Assembly (NCBI GenBank): GCA_017542475.1
Contig: JAFXXD010000055.1
Span: 48,580-112,579 of the forward strand
DNA length: 64,000 nucleotides
Direction: 5' to 3'
From: Ruminococcus sp.
Lineage (GTDB): Bacteria; Bacillota; Clostridia; Oscillospirales; Ruminococcaceae
Position 1 is the first letter of the stretch; each line of letters starts with the position of its first letter. A program made the position numbers and the translations under genes. This document shows positions 59,595 to 64,000 of the stretch, piece after piece. The notes below the pieces were generated by a model. It did not search any database. It had not been told where the DNA came from and saw nothing but the letters and a program-made list of their open reading frames with translations.

Positions 59595-59735
59595 GCATTT
59601 TTTTGAGATTTTCCAAAATATTTTTTGCCCGAGCCGTATACCAAAGCATATGCAGGAGAGGGGAGCGATATTACAGCGAAAGGGGAGACAGCCGAGCCGT
59701 CTCCCCACTTCGTCAGATATGACAATTTTGTATTG

Positions 59736-59802
59736 GTTGATTTGTGCAGGTATACGAAGTTGAAAATTATTTTTTCAATAATCAATGGTTTCCCGTTGAA
59801 AA
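59736..59802 (+). repeat. 67-bp dispersed repeat, copy 2
   Basis: Partner of 13586-13652 on the same strand. It has CAATGG/CCGTTG and ATTATTTTTTCAATAAT dyads. It sits 32 bases past the 3' end of the CE8-PL1 gene. The remaining gap 59540-59833 has no gene. Confidence 0.75.
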
Positions 59803-59833
59803 ACTGCCGATTTCGCACCCCTTACAGAAGGGC

Positions 59834-62800
59834 TTACTTCACAGGTAGGTCATCGGCGGAGAAAATACCCGCATCGACCTGCTGTATCGTGAAGGCGTCC
59901 ATAGCGGTGATACCGTCGCCGTTTCCGCATACATCGGCATTGATAAGACCCTGCGGCTTGAGACCGTACTTGTCCTTGTTGCCGAGGTGCTGGAGGATAG
60001 CAACAGCGTCCGCGATAGTGACCTTCTCATCGAGGTTGGCGTCGCCCCATACCGTATCCGCAACAGGCGTTGTGGTGGTCGTGGTGGTAGTCTCCTCTGC
60101 AGCGGCGGTCGTAGTCTCGGTGGTAGTTGTAGTCGTCTCCTCGGTGGTAGTTGTCGTGGTCGCAGTTGTTGTAGTCTCGGTGGTGGTAGTGGTAGTCTCC
60201 GCCGCCTTCTCGATGACGAATACTGTGTAGTTCATACAAGCGCCGCTCATACCGTTAGTACCGAGGGTGAGCGCCTCGCCCTCGTTCAGCTCCTTGCTGA
60301 AAAGTCCGAAAGGTCTTACCTCCTCGCCGTCGTTTATCTCGATAACTGTACGCTCCCTTGTAAAGCTGTCGAGCCATGAGGGCGGAGTCGTAACTCTGTT
60401 GTCGAGAGCCACATACACGGTAATATCCTTAGCTGCGGTGATAACAGCGAGGTCGGAGTCTGTCTTCTTGGAGTCGCAGGCTGTGAGGATGTGCTCAACA
60501 CTTACATCAGTAAAGGGAAGAGAAGCGATAGTGTGCTCGCGGTCAGCGAAAGCCTTGTCGCCGACCTTGACATTCTCGGCAATGCTCCAGAGGAAGCCGT
60601 ATGAAGCGTCCTTGGTCTCGAGCCTGCTTATGAGCTCGCTCTTGGGATAGTTGTCCTGCGGCGGGTCATCGCTGCCCTGCTGACCCTGTGAAACAGAGCC
60701 CGCATTGTAAGCCTTCTGCTGCATACGGCCCGCGTACTCTATGACCGTAGTCTTTGCCTGATCGGCAGTCTGAGCGGTATAGCTGTACATATTGAGGTCG
60801 AAGTTATCGTAGCCCTCGCCGCCCGATTTGAGGTTGCTTATCTGAGCGGCTTCATTTCGGCTGTACACTATCTTGTACGCGAGACCGCTGCCCATAGTAC
60901 AGCTGTCGAACTTGTCGTTGTAGGACTTGATAGTTCCCGAGAACTCGTCGCTTCCCATATTTACGGCATCGAGCGGGAGATTGGTCTTCTCGTAGTAGTT
61001 CGCCTCGGAGAACACCTTCGAGTTGTAGGAGGCTCCGATACCGTACTGCTTATTTGTCGAGAAGTAGTTGTTGTAGCTGTGGACGTGTGCCTTTCTTGCG
61101 CGGGGATTACGCGATTCGGTGTTGTTGAACCAGTTGTGGTGGTAGGTTATCCAGTCCTGCTCGTGGGAGGTGCCGCCGCCTACGAGAGAGGTCTTGTGGC
61201 AGTCCTTGTACACGTTGTAGGAGACAGTGACGTAGTCCGTCCACTTGATATCGGTCGAGCCGTCGCCCTCAGCCTTGTCGTCGTCGACTATGCCGTTGCC
61301 TGCGTAAGCATTGTAGCCCTTTTCAATTGTGTTGTTGTGCACCCACATATGCGAGGACTTGCTCGAGCTTCCGCCCGACATCGAGATACCGTCGTCGGGG
61401 TACTTCGAGAGGAAGAGGTTCCTTACCTCACAGCTTGTGGAGTGCTTCATATCGAAGCCCCACTGGTTGAGGTTGGCGTCGTAGCCGATACCTTCAATGG
61501 TGACGTTCTTGCCGCCGTTGAGGTAGAGCATATTCGAGCCGTCGTTCTGCTGACCGTCGTTTGCTTTAGCTCCCGAAGGAACGTCGATGGAGCCGATGAG
61601 ACGGAAGTCAACATTGCTGGGACCCGCATTGAAGATATTGTAAAGACCCGTCTTGCCGTTCCATGTAACGGTGTCCTTGTTGGAGTTGGTGACGTAGATG
61701 ACAGTCACGCCCGATTTTAGCGTACCGTCGTCGTTATACGCGCCGACACCCTCATAGTTGTAGTGAGCGTAGCCGCTGCGGTCGAATGTCATAGTTGTTA
61801 TCGTGCAGACTGCCGCACCGTTGCTGCCCTCGACCTTTACATCATACTTGGTATTGCCCTTCAGTCCGGGGATATCAACGCGGCTGCCGCGGATAAGCTG
61901 CGAATCAACGGCTGTGTACGAGTCCGTACCCGATAATGCGTAGCTTACCTTGATATTGCTTCCGAGCTTGGAGCTGTCCCACTCGGCGAAAGCCTCCTCG
62001 AACCAGCCTCCGCAGAGCTTGATGGCGTCGGTGACGTCTGTACCGCCCTGCTGACCCTGTCCGCCCGAATCGCCGTTGATGTAGGCGGGAGTCCAGTTGT
62101 TCATATAGTTCTTGATGTTGATGTTAGCGGCGTCGCTGTCGGAAACGGTGTGACCCTTTCTCTGTGAGAGGTCTACCTTAGTTCCGTTAGCGAGCTTGGT
62201 GCCGTTCTCCTTGAAGCCGTCAACTGTCTCGGGCTGAACGCCGCTCATCGAGTACCAGCCCTCGGCGCGTATCATATTGCCGTTCTGGAGGGTGGTGTTC
62301 ACGAAGAGCACCTTTGCGTCCTGTCCCCACGGTCTGCCGAGGTAGCCGGGAGTTACGGAGAGCTGTGTGCTGCCTGTTACATTGCAGTTGTAGAAGAGGT
62401 AGCCCGTGTAATTGCTGATGCTGCCGCTTCTTGCTGCTGTGATGTAGCCGCCTGTGGTTCCCGAGCTGTAGCCCTTCCAGCGGAGCTCACAGCCGTCGAA
62501 TACGGCGTTGCTTCCGCCGAATATGTAGTCGGTCTGTCCTTCGATGAGGCAGTTTTTGTAGTACTGCGGTGCTCCGCCAGTGTAGAGCGTGTCCTGACTT
62601 GACAGGAACTGGCAGTTCAGGAACTCGCAGTAGGAGGTGTCAGCCGACAGAGCAGCCGCACGCTCGGTATAAGCCTTGGACTTCACGTCAACGCCCTGAT
62701 AGCGCTGGACCGTGAGAGTCTCGTTAGTACATTCTACGCCGTCTGCGAGCTCTTCGTCCGTGATGTAGCGGTTGAACGAGTTCTCGAAGACGATGTTCTT

Positions 62801-63280
62801 AGCCTTGAAGTTGGTAGCCTTCGGCCACAGCTGTACAGTAGCTCCCCAGCGGTAGTTTGCGACGTTCTTGCCCGACTTTGAAGCCGCGAGCGAGGCGTCG
62901 TAGTAGCCCTTGGAGTTGGCACTGTAGTACTTGTACCCTATGCCGTAGTACCACGTGAGAATGGCGTCGCCCTTGGAAGGCTCGTCGTTCACGAAGGTGA
63001 TGTACGGGGTCTGTACCACTACCTGCTGGCGGTAGGTACCGGGAGCAATGTGGATAGTGACGCGGTCGTTTTCGCTGGAGGGATTGAGGCTTGCCGCCCT
63101 GTTAACGGCGTCCTGCACTGTTGAGAAGTTGTTTGCCTTACCTGTATAGCCTACATACAGGTCTGTGCCTGCGGCGTTTGCAGTCCTCTGAGGGTAGACG
63201 AGGAGCTGACTCACCAGCATACACACGACGGCAAGAACCGCCACAACAGTCAGAGTTTGTTTTCTTGCTCTGCTGTTCAT
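59834..63280 (-). CDS. Pectin methylesterase (CE8) - pectate lyase (PL1) fusion with dockerin
   Basis: This 1148-residue secreted enzyme has a signal peptide (cleavage near TANAAG). A CE8 module (about 38-400) removes methyl esters from homogalacturonan; catalytic motifs are SQDTLY, GQTDYIFGG (about 253) and LGRPWG (about 315). A fibronectin-like stretch (about 425-510) leads to a PL1 pectate lyase module (about 520-870) that cuts the de-esterified chain by beta-elimination. It shows GIGYDANLNQWGFDMK, KYPDDGISM and YHHNWFNNTESRNPRAR (about 727). A module shared with the PL11 enzyme, a Thr/Glu linker and a dockerin (GDANLDEKVTIADAVAIL, ADVCGNGDGITAMDAFTI) follow. Confidence 0.96.
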   Translation of the reverse strand: MNSRARKQTLTVVAVLAVVCMLVSQLLVYPQRTANAAGTDLYVGYTGKANNFSTVQDAVNRAASLNPSSENDRVTIHIAPGTYRQQVVVQTPYITFVNDEPSKGDAILTWYYGIGYKYYSANSKGYYDASLAASKSGKNVANYRWGATVQLWPKATNFKAKNIVFENSFNRYITDEELADGVECTNETLTVQRYQGVDVKSKAYTERAAALSADTSYCEFLNCQFLSSQDTLYTGGAPQYYKNCLIEGQTDYIFGGSNAVFDGCELRWKGYSSGTTGGYITAARSGSISNYTGYLFYNCNVTGSTQLSVTPGYLGRPWGQDAKVLFVNTTLQNGNMIRAEGWYSMSGVQPETVDGFKENGTKLANGTKVDLSQRKGHTVSDSDAANINIKNYMNNWTPAYINGDSGGQGQQGGTDVTDAIKLCGGWFEEAFAEWDSSKLGSNIKVSYALSGTDSYTAVDSQLIRGSRVDIPGLKGNTKYDVKVEGSNGAAVCTITTMTFDRSGYAHYNYEGVGAYNDDGTLKSGVTVIYVTNSNKDTVTWNGKTGLYNIFNAGPSNVDFRLIGSIDVPSGAKANDGQQNDGSNMLYLNGGKNVTIEGIGYDANLNQWGFDMKHSTSCEVRNLFLSKYPDDGISMSGGSSSKSSHMWVHNNTIEKGYNAYAGNGIVDDDKAEGDGSTDIKWTDYVTVSYNVYKDCHKTSLVGGGTSHEQDWITYHHNWFNNTESRNPRARKAHVHSYNNYFSTNKQYGIGASYNSKVFSEANYYEKTNLPLDAVNMGSDEFSGTIKSYNDKFDSCTMGSGLAYKIVYSRNEAAQISNLKSGGEGYDNFDLNMYSYTAQTADQAKTTVIEYAGRMQQKAYNAGSVSQGQQGSDDPPQDNYPKSELISRLETKDASYGFLWSIAENVKVGDKAFADREHTIASLPFTDVSVEHILTACDSKKTDSDLAVITAAKDITVYVALDNRVTTPPSWLDSFTRERTVIEINDGEEVRPFGLFSKELNEGEALTLGTNGMSGACMNYTVFVIEKAAETTTTTTETTTTATTTTTTEETTTTTTETTTAAAEETTTTTTTTPVADTVWGDANLDEKVTIADAVAILQHLGNKDKYGLKPQGLINADVCGNGDGITAMDAFTIQQVDAGIFSADDLPVK

Positions 63281-63310
63281 AATAATACTCCTTTTCTATA
63301 CGCTTGTTTG

Positions 63311-63330
63311 GGTAAATTCAACAGTTTACC
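63311..63330. promoter_or_regulatory. Inverted repeat in the CE8-PL1 leader
   Basis: GGTAAATTCAACAGTTTACC (GGTAAA/TTTACC arms), between promoter and start codon. It may be an operator or an mRNA hairpin. Confidence 0.45.
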
Positions 63331-63355
63331 TTCTGCAAGGTATACTATTTATTAT

Positions 63356-63384
63356 ATTATATCATAATGTGAACGGTTTGTAAA
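63356..63384 (-). promoter_or_regulatory. Promoter of the CE8-PL1 gene
   Basis: Minus-strand TTTACA, 17 bases, TATAAT. An overlapping second TATAAT lies five bases downstream. Confidence 0.7.
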
Positions 63385-63436
63385 TGACTTTTTGTGCTAT
63401 CCAACTGATTTATTTATACAAGTACCGTGAAAATGA

Positions 63437-63521
63437 TGTAGGGGCGGCGTTTCGCCGTCCGTCGATATACCTCTGAATCTGTGGGTACGTAATGTAGGGG
63501 ACGGCGTCCTCGACGTCCCAC
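63437..63521. repeat. Two TGTAGGGG hairpins
   Basis: TGTAGGGGCGGCGTTTCGCC at 63437 and TGTAGGGGACGGCGTCCTCG at 63493, each followed by the complementary arm (CGTCC, ACGTCC). Another such unit lies at 63835-63862. Confidence 0.7.
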
Positions 63522-63579
63522 TTTCAAACGGCATTGCGATCCCGTGCGGAGATAACTCCGCAGACAAGCGATTTGGGAG

Positions 63580-63800
63580 CGGCAGTAGGGGACGCCCTAT
63601 CTTGCAGGGCGTCCCCTCTTCAAAAACGATTCACCGAATCGTTTTTGAATTCACCCCTTGCGGAGCGCACTTCGTACCCAAGGGCTCTGCCCTTGGAACC
63701 CGCCAAAGGCTCTGCCTTTGGAAACCGCGGGGCTCTGCCCTCGACCCGCAAGCCTTTGAAAAGGCTTGAGCGAAACTTTCGGTTTCGCGCCGTAGTTTTT
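63580..63800. repeat. Mosaic hairpin repeat element, copy 2 (inverted to copy 1)
   Basis: Reading on the minus strand it gives the modules of 625-882 in the same order, including the 33-base perfect match 63748-63780. It has extra CCCAAGGGCTCTGCCCTTGG and CCAAAGGCTCTGCCTTTGG hairpins. The whole stretch 63385-64000 shows no convincing gene. Confidence 0.8.
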
Positions 63801-63923
63801 CTGCGGCGGAAGATGTTCTCGCGGATGTTAGTAATGTAGGGGACGGCGTCTTCGACGTCCCAAAACACAAAAGGGAGCACTTCAGCGTTATCCCCTTATC
63901 GGAACTATATAAAATCGTATGTG

Positions 63924-63955
63924 AACCGAGTGGTTATGAGCCACTCGGTTTTCTT
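63924..63955 (+). terminator. Terminator-like hairpin with no visible upstream gene
   Basis: AACCGAGTGG-TTATGAG-CCACTCGGTT followed by TTCTTTT. The plus strand upstream is non-coding to 63281, so it may end a small RNA or lie between genes beyond the window. Confidence 0.7.
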
Positions 63956-64000
63956 TTGGCTTGTAATCACAAGCATTCTGGCTGAAATGTGTAACGAATA

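Overview
The window looks like chromosomal DNA of a fibre-degrading, Ruminococcus-like member of the Clostridia. The supporting evidence is four secreted proteins ending in type I dockerins (three of them behind Thr-rich linkers), strong AGGAGG ribosome binding sites, clostridial promoters (TTGNNN-17-TATAAT), an intact sporulation sigma-K gene, type III glutamine synthetase and moderately high G+C coding DNA. I see no transposase, phage gene, CRISPR array or rRNA. Genus is inferred from family content only.

Layout. 1-5.2 kb: the end of a Crp/Fnr regulator, uppP, and a minus-strand cluster (apbE flavin transferase, a NusG-II protein, a Gx-type membrane protein, a small protein, a YhcC-like radical SAM protein). 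5.2-9.3 kb: a glycolytic operon pgk - small Cys-rich membrane protein - tpiA - gpmI. 9.5-16.7 kb: an unknown gene, trpC, a P-loop kinase, an rRNA/tRNA methyltransferase, surE, mtnN, then ahcY and a methylthioadenosine/S-adenosylhomocysteine deaminase, so three routes acting on S-adenosylhomocysteine lie together. 16.8-20.2 kb: an ArsC-like protein, ligA and sigK.

20.2-26.4 kb: two large dockerin enzymes for pectin side chains, a PL11 rhamnogalacturonan lyase and a GH127/GH146-type beta-L-arabinofuranosidase. The far end (59.8-63.3 kb) carries a CE8 pectin methylesterase fused to a PL1 pectate lyase and a dockerin. With the GH3 glycosidase (38.8-41.6 kb) and a leucine-rich-repeat dockerin protein (41.8-44.9 kb), these suggest cellulosome-type attack on pectin-rich plant cell wall. 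Between them lie a diguanylate cyclase translationally coupled to an orphan sugar-binding lipoprotein (26.8-29.6 kb), a cytoplasmic phospholipase-C-like protein, an SLC13/ArsB-type permease with a cytidylate-kinase-like protein, a GNAT-glycosyltransferase-Ca/Na exchanger run, and a YdjG/YdjI-like SPFH plus zinc-ribbon envelope module (35.4-38.2 kb).

45.4-59.5 kb: SulP transporter, glnN, an FHA-FtsW-PBP peptidoglycan operon, the hibernation factor hpf, a LUD protein, a CmpB-type membrane protein, lysS with a broken zinc-ribbon gene behind it, greA, and a four-tRNA cluster (Val, Asp, Gly, Cys).

The least expected content is intergenic. There is a perfect cloverleaf palindrome (26628-26735), a two-copy hairpin element with different but base-paired stems (30795-30913 and 53758-53874), a long inverted repeat containing its own promoter (56463-56597), a 67-bp two-copy repeat, a family of TGTAGGGG hairpins, and mosaic hairpin repeats at both ends of the window. 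All calls are by eye from sequence; no database search was run.
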